Assembly: GCF_019469205.1 (NCBI RefSeq)
Contig: NZ_CP048265.1
Coordinates: forward strand, 1-64,000
Direction: 5' to 3'
Origin: Gilliamella sp. ESL0405
GTDB lineage: Bacteria > Pseudomonadota > Gammaproteobacteria > Enterobacterales > Orbaceae
DNA length: 64,000 nt
Shown here one piece after another: positions 43,378-53,759 of the stretch. A model generated the notes under the pieces. The model did no database searches, was not told the DNA's origin, and saw only the letters and a list, made by a program, of their open reading frames with translations. Positions within the stretch are counted from its first letter, which is position 1. Each line of letters opens with the position of its first letter. The position numbers and the translations under genes are program-made.

Positions 43378-43887
43378 TTAAGAATTAAATAAATATTTTT
43401 TTAAAAATTGGACAATTTGCTCGGGCTGATTGATATCTAATAGTGGCAAAGCCATTTTTAAAGGCTGATCACTGGCAACAGCGATAGTAAACTCATCGAT
43501 ATAAAAAGGTTTATTGTTTGCTTGCCTATGACAGACAATCTTCGGGATTTTTTCATCTTTAAACCCTTCAACCAAAATCACATCAACGTTATCAAAACGC
43601 TCAATGAGATTGGATAAGCTGGCTGGCTCATTAGGGGTTTCTTCAATAAAAGCGTATCGATTATCGCAAGCAACAATCGTTTGCAAAGCGCCTGCTTTTC
43701 GTAACTCATAACTATCTTTACCAGCAATATCCACTTCGATATCGTGGTGGGCATGTTTTAAGCTACCAACTTTTATCCCTTGTTTAACTAATAACGCGAT
43801 AATCTTTTTTAATAACGTGGTTTTACCACTACCGCTGTAGCCTGCGATCGCCACTATTTTTCGATTGTTCATAGACTCTTTGTTCAA
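43378..43887 (-). CDS. mobB: MobB, molybdopterin-guanine dinucleotide synthesis adaptor
   Basis: MobB is a P-loop GTP-binding protein that assists MobA in forming molybdopterin guanine dinucleotide. The 169-residue protein has Walker A AGYSGSGKTTLLKK near 16, LKHAHHDIEVDIAGKDSYELRKAGA near 40-65, and ILVEGFKDEKIPK near 105. mobA is at 45028 on the same strand, separated by a plus-strand aldolase gene, unlike E. coli where mobA and mobB adjoin. Confidence 0.92.
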   Translation of the reverse strand: MNKESMNNRKIVAIAGYSGSGKTTLLKKIIALLVKQGIKVGSLKHAHHDIEVDIAGKDSYELRKAGALQTIVACDNRYAFIEETPNEPASLSNLIERFDNVDVILVEGFKDEKIPKIVCHRQANNKPFYIDEFTIAVASDQPLKMALPLLDINQPEQIVQFLKKYLFNS

Positions 43888-43958
43888 GCATGTTATATTA
43901 AAAGTAAGATTAATATTACATCATTTTATGATGTTGGATGAATAAAAAAGGTAATGAT

Positions 43959-44984
43959 ATGTATGATTTTTTGAATGATTATAACCAAACTGTGCACCCA
44001 CGTTTACTGCAACGTTTTCTTGATATTACCAACCAAAAATTAAGCGGTTATGGTTTAGATGCTTGTAGTTATCAAGCGAGAGAGACCATTCAAAAAAAAC
44101 TCAAATCACCTAATGCTGATATTCATTTTATGCCGGGTGGAACGCTGACCAATTTAACGGTTATCTCTCATCTATTACGGCCTTATCAAGCGGTAATTGC
44201 AACCCAAACCGGCCATATTAATGTTCACGAAACAGGCGCCATTGAGGCGACCGGACACAAAGTATTAACGGTCAAAAGTTCGAATGGCAAATTGACCCCA
44301 GAACTCATTAAACCGATATTAGCGCAGCACAGTGATGAACATATGGTGCAACCAAAGTTAGTCTATATCTCTAATTCAACAGAGTTAGGTACAATATACA
44401 CTAAGCAAGAGCTCAAAGAGCTTTATCAATTTTGTCAAAAAAATCATCTATATCTCTATTTAGACGGCGCACGATTAGCCATGGCATTAGCCGCTAAAGA
44501 AAACGATATCACTTTTCCCGATTTAGCCAAATACACTGACGTATTTTATATCGGCGGTACCAAAGTCGGTGCTTTTGCCGGTGAAGCGGTGGTATTTAAT
44601 AATTTAACCATTAATCAAGATTTCCGTTTTAGCATGAAACAAAAAGGCGCAATTTTAGCTAAAAGTTGGGTTGTTGCCGTACAACTCGATACATTAATGA
44701 CTGATAATCTCTATCTTGAGCTTGGCAAACATGGTAACCAAATGGCTGAAAAATTAGTCAATCTATTTGAAGAGGCCGGATTCACCTTTATGGCAAAACC
44801 ACAAACCAATCAACTTTTTGTCAATTTTCCTAACGCAATAGCCAAAAAAATTGTTAACCATTATGCGGTCGATAATTTAGGCCAGACAGATAGCGATCAT
44901 ATCGGCTTACGTTTTTGTACATCATGGGCAACGCAAGACAACGAGATCGAAGCATTTGCTAAACAGATTAAAAAATGGCTGTAA
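43959..44984 (+). CDS. Threonine aldolase-family PLP enzyme
   Basis: This 341-residue fold-type I PLP enzyme of the beta-eliminating lyase/threonine aldolase family cleaves threonine or allo-threonine to glycine and acetaldehyde. The PLP Lys is in YIGGTKVGAFAGE near 208, with LYLDGARLAMAL upstream holding the Asp that contacts the pyridine N, and MPGGTLTNL near 59. ATG 43959 has AAAAAAGG 6 nt upstream; the earlier ATG 43938 has none. It interrupts the mobB-mobA pair. Confidence 0.85.
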   Translation: MYDFLNDYNQTVHPRLLQRFLDITNQKLSGYGLDACSYQARETIQKKLKSPNADIHFMPGGTLTNLTVISHLLRPYQAVIATQTGHINVHETGAIEATGHKVLTVKSSNGKLTPELIKPILAQHSDEHMVQPKLVYISNSTELGTIYTKQELKELYQFCQKNHLYLYLDGARLAMALAAKENDITFPDLAKYTDVFYIGGTKVGAFAGEAVVFNNLTINQDFRFSMKQKGAILAKSWVVAVQLDTLMTDNLYLELGKHGNQMAEKLVNLFEEAGFTFMAKPQTNQLFVNFPNAIAKKIVNHYAVDNLGQTDSDHIGLRFCTSWATQDNEIEAFAKQIKKWL

Positions 44985-45027
44985 CGGCAAAGTGTGTAAT
45001 AAAAGATTAAATTATTGCGTATTGTGA

Positions 45028-45615
45028 CTAGCTACTGCTTTTTTGGTTAAGGCTTTCAAGCATTTCAGGGGTATTAACGTTGATAAAACTGGTTGGCTTA
45101 TCACTAAAATCGACAGCTTGCGCTTTGATGCTACTTAAAAATAACATCAATTTTCGCTCGCCTTGCGCTAAATAAGTTTTCAGTTGTGGCGTAATACTAC
45201 GATGTATTAATAAGATAGTGGGGTGGCTATGTTGGCCATCAAACGGATAAATCGCATGATGAGTTGGGGTATAAATGACTAAACGTGCGATTAAATCATT
45301 GGGTAAAAAAGGGGTATCGCAACTTACAAATAAGTTCCACGGTGTAGTGCTACGCAATAAGCCGCTATATATGCCCGAAAGTGGACCCAAATAGCCCTTA
45401 TGATCATCGCTAAAAGTCGGGTAGCCTGCTTTTTGGTATTGATCGCAATGACGATTACAGTTGATCATAATATTACTCACTTGCGGTTTGGTATGGTCAA
45501 TAACATGTTGAAAAAGCGGTTTATTGTTCAACATCATTAAACCTTTATCTTCGCCATGCATCCGCAAGCTTTGACCACCTGCTAAGATTATTGCTGTAAT
45601 AGGCAGATTTTCCAT
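45028..45615 (-). CDS. mobA: MobA, molybdenum cofactor guanylyltransferase
   Basis: MobA transfers GMP to molybdopterin for DMSO-reductase-type enzymes. The 195-residue nucleotidyltransferase has the N-terminal ILAGGQSLRMHGEDKGLM (residues about 10-27) with the GTP-binding Gly/Arg/Lys and NCNRH near 52. YLGPLSGIYSGL lies near 76 and VSCDTPFLP with the metal Asp near 99. Length is as in E. coli (194). Separate from mobB by one inserted gene. Confidence 0.94.
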   Translation of the reverse strand: MENLPITAIILAGGQSLRMHGEDKGLMMLNNKPLFQHVIDHTKPQVSNIMINCNRHCDQYQKAGYPTFSDDHKGYLGPLSGIYSGLLRSTTPWNLFVSCDTPFLPNDLIARLVIYTPTHHAIYPFDGQHSHPTILLIHRSITPQLKTYLAQGERKLMLFLSSIKAQAVDFSDKPTSFINVNTPEMLESLNQKSSS

Positions 45616-45885
45616 AAATTATTTCTCTTTAACATTGCGAAAAATCAAAATAACATTACTATATAGCAATGTTAATCTAGTCGTAAAATACAAAATAAAA
45701 TAAATAATTCAATAATGACAGGTTTTATGGGCGAATAATTATTATTGAGTATATACTAAGCTGTTTTTAAGCTGTAGTTGCAAATCAATTAAATAATGAC
45801 AATAAACCTGATGAAATATGGATATTTTAAATAAAATTCACATCATCATCTTCAATTTGATTGAAGACTTAAAAAGGTATCAATT

Positions 45886-46155
45886 ATGAAATGTCATCGT
45901 ATCGATGAAGTAATGGAGTTATTACAAGCAGCGTGGGAAAAAGATTCTGATCTCAATTTATTACAATTTTTGGCTAAACTTGGTCAAGAAGCTGGTTTTG
46001 AAGGTGAATTAAAGGATCTGAGTGATGAAGTCTTAATTTATCATCTTAAAATGCGAGACGCTGATAAAAATGAAGCCATTCCCGGGTTAAAAAAAGATTA
46101 TGAAGATGATTTTAAAACCGCACTACTAAAAGCGCGCGGATTAATTAAAGAATAA
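45886..46155 (+). CDS. yihD: YihD family protein (DUF1040)
   Basis: This 89-residue cytoplasmic protein begins [20 protein letters not shown] and continues with acidic helical segments. YihD is of unknown function and in enteric bacteria precedes rdoA-dsbA. Here dsbA follows by 19 nt with no kinase gene between. The match in length and opening sequence makes the family assignment firm. Confidence 0.9.
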   Translation: MKCHRIDEVMELLQAAWEKDSDLNLLQFLAKLGQEAGFEGELKDLSDEVLIYHLKMRDADKNEAIPGLKKDYEDDFKTALLKARGLIKE

Positions 46156-46174
46156 TTAAAGGAGAATTAACACC

Positions 46175-46903
46175 ATGAAAAAAACGCTTATTGCCATTGG
46201 AGTACTAGCTTACAGTATGAGTTGCTTTGCTGAGTCAGTACCCGCCGATACTAGTTCTGAAAGCCAACAAGCAACATCGGTATCGACACCGGCTGAAGAG
46301 TCAATTACTAAAGGTATTCAATATGGCGTTTTACCGACTAGTCCGTCACCGGATAAAGAAGTCGTTGAGTTCTTTTCGTTTAACTGCCCTAGTTGTCGGG
46401 TATTTGAAAATGACTACCATGGTGCTCAATTAATCGCAAAAACGTTGCCAAAAGATGTTAATTTTAAACGTTACCATTTAAATAATTTTGGTCCACTAGC
46501 GAAAGAGTTATCTGAAGCATGGGCGGTTGCCAATGTACTTGGCATTGAAGATAAAGTTGAAGACGTTTTTTATAAAGCGATGCAAACAGATAAGAAAATC
46601 AAAACAGCGGAAGATATCAAGACCGTATTTGCTGATTTAGGTGTTGATGCTCAAACTTATGATAAAACCAAAGATAGTTTTTTAGTTAAAACTTTTTTAT
46701 CCCAACAAGCTGACGCTATTAATGAATTACAACCGGGTTCGATACCGCTGGTTGTGGTAAATCGAAAATTCTTTGTCAACTCGAGTGGATTGAATAAAGA
46801 CAGTAACGAAGCATTTATTAACGACTATGCTAAAGTAACGGCTTTTTTAACGACGTTAGATCCGCATAATGTAAAAAATGAAGAAGAAAAGCCGAAAGAA
46901 TAA
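46175..46903 (+). CDS. dsbA: Thiol:disulfide interchange protein DsbA with CPSC active site
   Basis: DsbA oxidises cysteine pairs in newly exported proteins and is recharged by DsbB. This 242-residue version has a signal peptide (ending CFAES), an extra Ser/Thr-rich stretch before the fold (residues about 22-45), and an EFFSFNCPSCRVFE active site near 70. The dipeptide between the Cys is Pro-Ser, whereas E. coli has Pro-His. The cis-Pro loop is GSIPLVVVN near 190. It also has an extended Lys/Glu tail. The PS dipeptide should change the redox potential. It is co-transcribed with yihD. Confidence 0.93.
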   Translation: MKKTLIAIGVLAYSMSCFAESVPADTSSESQQATSVSTPAEESITKGIQYGVLPTSPSPDKEVVEFFSFNCPSCRVFENDYHGAQLIAKTLPKDVNFKRYHLNNFGPLAKELSEAWAVANVLGIEDKVEDVFYKAMQTDKKIKTAEDIKTVFADLGVDAQTYDKTKDSFLVKTFLSQQADAINELQPGSIPLVVVNRKFFVNSSGLNKDSNEAFINDYAKVTAFLTTLDPHNVKNEEEKPKE

Positions 46904-46972
46904 TCCCCTTGCTGAGTTAAATCACTGATCAAGGTTATCTTTTTTAGCGATAAATAGCTTAACATCATTTAT

Positions 46973-47012
46973 ATCCCTTTACTTAGTGCTAACATTAAGT
47001 AAAGGGATTTTT
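46973..47012. terminator. Rho-independent terminator between dsbA and macB
   Basis: ATCCCTTTACTTA and TAAGTAAAGGGAT form a 13-bp stem followed by T5. It lies between converging dsbA and macB and can serve the dsbA side strongly; the macB side has only a short T run. Confidence 0.85.
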
Positions 47013-47021
47013 CTAGGCGAA

Positions 47022-48992
47022 CTATTCACGCTCTAAAGCGTAAATAGGATCAAGTTTTGCCGCTCGTTTAGCCGGGAAATAGCCAAAAATAACGCCAATG
47101 ACACTTGAACAGCTAAATGCAGCAATAATAGAAGCAATAGAAAAACTCATTGCAAATGAAGTCACGAAATAGTTAAAAATAAAACCAATTACAAACGACA
47201 ATAAGATCCCTAAAGCGCCACCAATTAGGCAAACTAATATTGCCTCAATTAAAAATTGTTGCAAAATATCACATGAGCGAGCACCGACAGCCATTCTTAC
47301 CCCAATTTCACGGGTTCTTTCTGTTACAGACACCAACATAATATTCATCACACCAATTCCACCAACCACTAACGAAATTAAAGCAATGGTTGAAATTAAA
47401 AGTGTTAACACCCAGGCAGACGAATTGACGGTCTCCCGTATGCTATCTGAATTGAAAATAAAGAAATCTTTACTACCATGCCGTTGTAACATGATGTTTT
47501 CGATAGCTTTTTCGGCAATTGATAAATCAACATTATCATTTACACGAACGGTAATACTCTTTAAAGACGTTTGACCGACCATACGATTAATAACGGTGGT
47601 ATAAGGGAGCCAAATATTTAAACTTTCGTTATTGCCAAAACCTTGTTGCTGTTTGGTGGCAACCCCGATGATCCTAACCGGCAATTGTCCGACAATTAAA
47701 ATTTTGCCAATCGGGTCTTGATTGGTAAATAGTCGTTTAACGGTATTTTCATCAATCACGGCATCTTGCGCAGAGGTATCCACGCTCTGCTTATCGAAAG
47801 CAATTCCTTTGCTGATAGTGTAGCCTCGCACCGCAAAAAACTGCTCTCCAACACCATTTACCGTTCCGGTCACGGCCAAATTATTGATACGAAAATAGGC
47901 ACTTGTTGCTAAATTCGGTGTGGTGCTATGCACAAAACTTTGTTTTGCCAAAAAGTCAGCATCGGCAGATCTGAGCGTGGTAATTTTGTCAGCATTACGA
48001 TCACCAAATCCACTTCCGGCATAAATTTCTAACGTGCTGGTGCCTAACGAGTTGATATTGGCTAAAATCTTTTGTTTGGTACCTTGCCCTAATGCCACCA
48101 TAGAAACAACTGAAGCAATACCAATGATAATGCCGAGCATGGTGAGAAAAGTTCGTAAGCGTTGTGATGCCATAGAAAGTAACGCCATTTTAAATGCATC
48201 ACGAAAACGATAGTATTTGGCACGTAGATTGTCTTGCGTTTTGGTAATGTCGATCTGTTTTACCTGACGATGACTCCCTTGTTCGGTTTGATAATTAGGA
48301 TTAATCGCATCGGAAATAATATTGCCGTCACTAATTTCAATAATACGTTCGGCGCTTTGAGCAATATTGTTATCATGGGTGACAATAATTACCGTATGAC
48401 CTTGTTGATGAAGTTCACGTAAAATGGCCATTACTTCCGTGCCACTTTTACGGTCTAATGCACCGGTTGGCTCATCGGCCAGAATAATTTGCCCGCCATT
48501 AATTAAAGCCCGCCCAATACTAACACGTTGTTGCTGACCGCCGGATAATTGGTTAGGTTTGTTATTGATTTTTTCCGCCAGACCTAAACGAGTCAAAATA
48601 TCTTTAGCGCGAGTTTGGCGCTGATCTGCTGTCATGCCAGCGTAGATTGCCGGAATTTCGACATTGCCTTGTGCGGTTAAGGCGTTTAATAGATGATATC
48701 GCTGAAAAATAAAGCCGAAATGTTCCCGTCGTAATTCGGCTAATTCGTCGGGTGATAGCTTGCTGGTGGTGCGATTGCCAATGGTATAGGTACCACTGGT
48801 TGGCTTATCTAAACAACCCAGAATATTCATTAATGTTGATTTACCGGAGCCTGACGCACCAATAATCGCCACCATTTCACCGGCATTAATGGTTAAATCA
48901 ATCCCTTTTAATACCTCAATTGTTGAATCGCCAGCCGGGAATTGCCGAGTGATCTTCTCCAGTTTAATAAGCGGATTAGGATAATTAGTCAT
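47022..48992 (-). CDS. macB: MacB, tripartite efflux ABC transporter
   Basis: This 656-residue MacB couples ATP use to mechanotransmission for efflux via MacA and an outer-membrane channel. The N-terminal ATPase has Walker [11 protein letters not shown] near 40, signature LSGGQQQR near 147 and Walker [12 protein letters not shown] near 167. A membrane segment near 275-300 is followed by a large periplasmic domain and three C-terminal membrane segments with [14 protein letters not shown]. macA is 1 nt upstream. No TolC gene is in the window. Confidence 0.95.
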   Translation of the reverse strand: MTNYPNPLIKLEKITRQFPAGDSTIEVLKGIDLTINAGEMVAIIGASGSGKSTLMNILGCLDKPTSGTYTIGNRTTSKLSPDELAELRREHFGFIFQRYHLLNALTAQGNVEIPAIYAGMTADQRQTRAKDILTRLGLAEKINNKPNQLSGGQQQRVSIGRALINGGQIILADEPTGALDRKSGTEVMAILRELHQQGHTVIIVTHDNNIAQSAERIIEISDGNIISDAINPNYQTEQGSHRQVKQIDITKTQDNLRAKYYRFRDAFKMALLSMASQRLRTFLTMLGIIIGIASVVSMVALGQGTKQKILANINSLGTSTLEIYAGSGFGDRNADKITTLRSADADFLAKQSFVHSTTPNLATSAYFRINNLAVTGTVNGVGEQFFAVRGYTISKGIAFDKQSVDTSAQDAVIDENTVKRLFTNQDPIGKILIVGQLPVRIIGVATKQQQGFGNNESLNIWLPYTTVINRMVGQTSLKSITVRVNDNVDLSIAEKAIENIMLQRHGSKDFFIFNSDSIRETVNSSAWVLTLLISTIALISLVVGGIGVMNIMLVSVTERTREIGVRMAVGARSCDILQQFLIEAILVCLIGGALGILLSFVIGFIFNYFVTSFAMSFSIASIIAAFSCSSVIGVIFGYFPAKRAAKLDPIYALERE

Positions 48993-48993
48993 A

Positions 48994-50190
48994 TTAGAAT
49001 TTTATCCTTGGTGATCGCCCGTTAGGACTAAATTGCGAGCCATTGGTACTACTCACTATCACAATCTCACCCTCTTTAAGTCCGGATTGAATTTCGACAC
49101 TCACATTATTATTTATCCCTAAAGTGACTTGTCGCTCTTCAACAGTGTTATCGCTATTTAGCAGGTAAACAATCGCTTTATTGTCTGCTAAAGTCTGTAC
49201 AATGGCTTGAGACGGAATTGATAGCACATCTTTCGCTTCAGCCAGTACAATGTAGACTTGCGCCGTCATCGAAATGCGTAAAATATGTTCGGGATTATCA
49301 ACATCAAACAGCCCATTGTAGTAAATTGCCGTTTTTGATGATGAAGATGAAGCGCTTGTAGCTAGAGAACTCTCACTATTGATTGATTCGGGCGCCGGTT
49401 GAATGGCTCTTAATGTTAGCCCGTCAAACCGCTTATTTGGTTGCCCTAAAATAGTAAAATAAACCGGCATTCCTTTTTTAACATTAATGACATCGGCCTC
49501 TGAAATTTGCGCTTCGATCGTCATTTTATCCAGTTGAGCGACTTTAACAATGGTTGGCGCACTTTGTACGGAGTTGACGGTTTGTCCTTCATCAACCGGA
49601 ATGGCGACGATAACGCCGTCAATTGGTGAGCGGATTTTGGTATAACCTAAGTTGACTTTAGCGGTATCAACGGCGACTTGCGCACTAACAATATCGGCAT
49701 CAAGTGCGGCAATATCGGCTTTAATTGCATCGAGATCGGCTTTTGACGAATCTAAATCAGCCTGTGCACCCACCCCTTTTTTCACCAACTTAAGTTGGCG
49801 CTCATAAGTAAGCTGATAATTGACTAATTTGGCTTGCTTTGATGTGCGCTGCGCTTCTAAACTATTTAGCTTTGCTTCGGATTGTTTAAGATCATTGCTC
49901 TGTTTAAGATCATCAATCTCAGCTATCATATCGCCTTGCTTAATCTCATCACCTAATTCCACATACAGCTTTTTTATCTGCCCTGAAACTTGAGCACCTA
50001 CGCTGACTTGTTTGAAAGCGCTGATAGTGCCGTCGGCAAGCACGGTTTTTTCGACGTTTCCTTTAATAACCGGGGAAGTAATGTAGTTAACGGTAGATTG
50101 CGAAGGGGAAAGGATTAATTTTGCAACATAAATAACGACAAAAACGATGATCGCTATTAATAGGTATTTCAGTTTAATGTACTTTAACAA
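48994..50190 (-). CDS. macA: MacA, periplasmic adaptor of MacB
   Basis: This 398-residue membrane fusion protein has an N-terminal signal-anchor (residues 8-26) and a lipoyl domain ([32 protein letters not shown] near 62-93). A long alpha-hairpin follows (Ala/Lys/Asp-rich, about 95-175), then beta-barrel and membrane-proximal domains. A Ser/Ala-rich insertion lies near 280. It bridges MacB to TolC. It is first in the operon with a 382-nt region upstream. Confidence 0.95.
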   Translation of the reverse strand: MLKYIKLKYLLIAIIVFVVIYVAKLILSPSQSTVNYITSPVIKGNVEKTVLADGTISAFKQVSVGAQVSGQIKKLYVELGDEIKQGDMIAEIDDLKQSNDLKQSEAKLNSLEAQRTSKQAKLVNYQLTYERQLKLVKKGVGAQADLDSSKADLDAIKADIAALDADIVSAQVAVDTAKVNLGYTKIRSPIDGVIVAIPVDEGQTVNSVQSAPTIVKVAQLDKMTIEAQISEADVINVKKGMPVYFTILGQPNKRFDGLTLRAIQPAPESINSESSLATSASSSSSKTAIYYNGLFDVDNPEHILRISMTAQVYIVLAEAKDVLSIPSQAIVQTLADNKAIVYLLNSDNTVEERQVTLGINNNVSVEIQSGLKEGEIVIVSSTNGSQFSPNGRSPRIKF

Positions 50191-50572
50191 TCTGTTTCAT
50201 CCTTAAATTTTGTTATATTTTTTAACATTGTATCGTATTAAATTATTTGGTTTGGCTAACTAACGATAATTATTTGTAATAATTATGAAAATTACCGATA
50301 TCACATCTATCTAAAAAAGCATGCTAAAAACACATTAGTTTATCGCCTTTTAGGCGGATTAAAAATAGAAAGATGTACTTGAATTTATAGAAAAAAAGCC
50401 ATTAATCAAGTAATATGTAGCCGCTAAGCTTAAATTATCCATATCATTAGATAAAATAGTATATTGAAAGATTTCTTTTAAAGTCCGATTTTGAATGTTT
50501 ATTATACTGTTTTTAAAGAAAAAATTAACAGTACTGCGGTGAAAAATCGTACCTTTATGTGGAGTAGAACAA
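50191..50572. other. macA/iclR divergent intergenic region
   Basis: This 382-nt AT-rich gap lies between the macAB promoter side and the first IclR gene. A small hairpin (CGCCT-TTT-AGGCG) lies near 50343. I find no clear operator, gene or repeat. Confidence 0.4.
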
Positions 50573-51334
50573 ATGTCATCTCAAAAACAGCAATCCACCT
50601 TAGATAATGCCCTAACATTGCTCGAAATTATTAGCCATTATTCTTCGGGGATTTCGCTGGCAGAAATTGTTAAACTCAGTCGAATGGCAAAAACCACGGT
50701 ATTTAGAATCTTAGATATATTAAAAAAAAGACAGTACTTGAGTTATGACGCTGCCACAGAAAAATATTTTTTAGATGTCAAAGCCTTTCAATTAGGTGTG
50801 AAAGGATTAATGAATATCTCTTTAGTTGGGGTATCGATTCCTTTTTTAAAAAAGCTGGCTGCAATACTCAACGAAACCTGTTTTTTAGCGGTTTATCATG
50901 ACGGCAGTGTGATTTATTTATACAAAGCTGAAGGTGAGCTGGCGGTTAAAACTAACTCCCATATTGGTAGCCGAATGCCGGTATACTGCACCGGTTTAGG
51001 AAAAGCATTATTAGCCTATCAACCATTAGTTGAAATTAACAAGGTGTTAAGTCGCCCATTGGTTCAATTCACCAGTAAAACGGTTGTTGATCGTGAAGCC
51101 ATACACAACAGTTTAGCTAAAGTGTGCATCGACGGTTACTCAATGGATGATGAAGAAGTAGAAGAGGGATTAACCTGCATTGCTGTTCCAATCTTTATTA
51201 AACAAAATAAGGTGGTTGGAGCAATCAGCGTTGCCGGCTCTTCTTTTCGAATAATCCAGAAAAAGGCAATGATTATTCATGAACTGAAAAATATTGCCGC
51301 ATCGATATCCGTTGAATTAAAGAAGAAAAATTAA
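50573..51334 (+). CDS. IclR-family transcriptional regulator, first of tandem pair
   Basis: This 253-residue IclR regulator has the winged HTH near residues 10-60 (ALTLLEIISHYSSGISLAEIVKLS then KTTVFRILDILKKRQYLSYD). The effector domain contains YLYKAEGELAVKTNSHIGSRMPVYCTGLGKALLA near 118-152 and EEGLTCIAVPIF. It is close in sequence to the next gene, so they arose by duplication. The neighbouring uronate operon and kdgT, with GGAAT-N3-ATTCC operators, are the likely targets. It is distinct from KdgR at 14603. Confidence 0.85.
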   Translation: MSSQKQQSTLDNALTLLEIISHYSSGISLAEIVKLSRMAKTTVFRILDILKKRQYLSYDAATEKYFLDVKAFQLGVKGLMNISLVGVSIPFLKKLAAILNETCFLAVYHDGSVIYLYKAEGELAVKTNSHIGSRMPVYCTGLGKALLAYQPLVEINKVLSRPLVQFTSKTVVDREAIHNSLAKVCIDGYSMDDEEVEEGLTCIAVPIFIKQNKVVGAISVAGSSFRIIQKKAMIIHELKNIAASISVELKKKN

Positions 51335-51388
51335 CTTACGGCTATAGAGTAAATTTATAGCTACCCTATATTGTAAAGGCTTATTATC

Positions 51389-52159
51389 ATGACCCAAAAA
51401 GAGACAACTTCAGCAATTGATAAAGCCATTGCTGTGTTAGATGTGATTAGTGATTGCGCAGCAGGTGTCACCATTAACCAAATGATTGGCGCAACAAAAC
51501 TCAATAAAATGATAATAAAAAAGATTTTAAAAACCTTACTTGATAGAGAGTATGTGTTTTATGATGCCAAATCAGAAAAGTACACTTTAGGTTTTAAATC
51601 GTTAGAGTTAGGCATATCAAGTTTAGTCAATGTTAATATTGTTGATGTGGTTATCCCTTTTGTAAAATCACTATCGAACACCATTAATGAGACCTGTTTT
51701 TTAGGCGTTTACAATAGTGGAAATGTGGTTTATTTATATAAAAGCGAAGGGAATAACGCCATTCATACCAGCTCAAATTTAGGGCATATGCGACCAGCAT
51801 ACTGCACCGGCTTAGGTCGTATATTACTTGCTCACCAATCGACCGAAGAAATTGACCGTATTTTACATTCCCCTTTACCGCAATATACCGCAAAAACTAT
51901 CACTGACCCCAATAAACTCAATCAACTATTAACTAAAGTTCGGCAGGAAAATATCGCTTACGATTGGGAAGAGGTTGAAGAGGGGTTAGTCTGCGTCGCA
52001 TCCGGTATTTTCAATTATAGTAACGATGTGGTGGCGGCATTAAGTATTGCAGGCCCTAGTCATCGCATGCAAAATCAGATAGAAAAGTGTGCCTGTTTAT
52101 TGCAAGAGACAACTAACGCAATTTCCCGTCGATTAGGCTATATACCCTCATCATCATAA
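51389..52159 (+). CDS. IclR-family transcriptional regulator, second of tandem pair
   Basis: This 256-residue paralogue of the preceding gene starts 54 bp downstream. The effector domain is well kept (ETCFLGVYNSGNVVYLYKSEG near 107, YCTGLGRILLA near 141, EEGLVCVASGIF near 201). The HTH recognition region differs (GATKLNKMIIKKILKTLLDR), with fewer Arg/Ser/Thr contacts than the first. It may bind different DNA or act as a heteromer partner. It converges on kdgK. Confidence 0.83.
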   Translation: MTQKETTSAIDKAIAVLDVISDCAAGVTINQMIGATKLNKMIIKKILKTLLDREYVFYDAKSEKYTLGFKSLELGISSLVNVNIVDVVIPFVKSLSNTINETCFLGVYNSGNVVYLYKSEGNNAIHTSSNLGHMRPAYCTGLGRILLAHQSTEEIDRILHSPLPQYTAKTITDPNKLNQLLTKVRQENIAYDWEEVEEGLVCVASGIFNYSNDVVAALSIAGPSHRMQNQIEKCACLLQETTNAISRRLGYIPSSS

Positions 52160-52187
52160 ACATAGGGTGATGAGGATATGATGCGCA

Positions 52188-53141
52188 TCATTGGTTATTT
52201 GGCATTAATGTTAAATGACGCATGGCACAAGAAGGGATAATTGCGCCACGGTGCTGAATCACTTCGCCAGCCAGATCGTGCCCTTGCTTAATCGCCGCTT
52301 GAATCGATCCGCCCGTCAGCCTGACAGATAAGTAGCCGGCACTAAACGAATCTCCAGCCGCTGTGGTATCCACAATATTTTGTTGAGCAATCACATTTGC
52401 CGGCAACTCGACTCGCTCCTTATCGGTGACGACAATACAACTTTCGCTGCCCCGTTTAATAATGATTTCACTAATGCCGAGTTTTTGACTGCGCAAAATA
52501 CTATCTTGATAATCATTATCTCCCCAAAGCAGGGTTTCATCATCTTGAGTTAAAAATGCGATATCGGTATAAGACAAGATTTTTGAATAGACGTTTTTTG
52601 CATACTCTTGAGTGCGCCATAGTCGAGGGCGATAGTTATTATCAAAAATCACTTTACCGCCATTGGCTTTAAAGCTTTCTAAAAGCTCGATCAGCCTGTC
52701 GATGCTATGCTCATCAAGAATCGCAATACTGATGCCACTTAAATAGATATAATCAAAGGTGGCAATTTGCTGGCAAATCGAGGCGGTTTGCGCTGTTTTA
52801 AGCCAGAATCTTGCTGCTGCATCATTGCGCCAATAATAGAATGAACGCTCGCCACAATCATCGGTCACAATGGCATATAAACCCGGCATTTTATTATCGA
52901 TTTGTTGGATAAGCTGAGTGTGGATCCGCTCTTGTTGCCATTGCTGTAACATCTCTTGACTAAAAGGATCGCTGCCTAGTGCTGTCACATAGTGAATATT
53001 GGCTTGATTATTCGCCAACAACCGGGCTAGATAAGTTGCCGTATTTAAAGTATCCCCGCCAAAACTTCTGTTGGTTACGTTGCCTTTAATCGACAGTTCA
53101 ATCATACATTCGCCAATTACGGCTATATTTATTGTCATCAT
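52188..53141 (-). CDS. kdgK: 2-keto-3-deoxygluconate kinase KdgK
   Basis: This 317-residue PfkB/ribokinase-family kinase phosphorylates KDG to KDPG, the final funnel for pectin and uronate carbon into Entner-Doudoroff. The N-terminal signature is FGGDTLNTATYLARLL near 28, and the C-terminal DTTAAGDSFSAGYL near 255 carries the catalytic Asp and anion hole. Length and N-terminal IGECMIELS match KdgK. It is the last gene of the minus-strand operon. The KDPG aldolase is not in the window. Confidence 0.92.
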   Translation of the reverse strand: MMTINIAVIGECMIELSIKGNVTNRSFGGDTLNTATYLARLLANNQANIHYVTALGSDPFSQEMLQQWQQERIHTQLIQQIDNKMPGLYAIVTDDCGERSFYYWRNDAAARFWLKTAQTASICQQIATFDYIYLSGISIAILDEHSIDRLIELLESFKANGGKVIFDNNYRPRLWRTQEYAKNVYSKILSYTDIAFLTQDDETLLWGDNDYQDSILRSQKLGISEIIIKRGSESCIVVTDKERVELPANVIAQQNIVDTTAAGDSFSAGYLSVRLTGGSIQAAIKQGHDLAGEVIQHRGAIIPSCAMRHLTLMPNNQ

Positions 53142-53216
53142 GTGTCCTTATTTGTTACCTTTGAAATACACCAAATCTTTATTTGTTTCGGTGATATTTC
53201 TTCAATAAATAACCGA

Positions 53217-53759
<543 letters not shown>

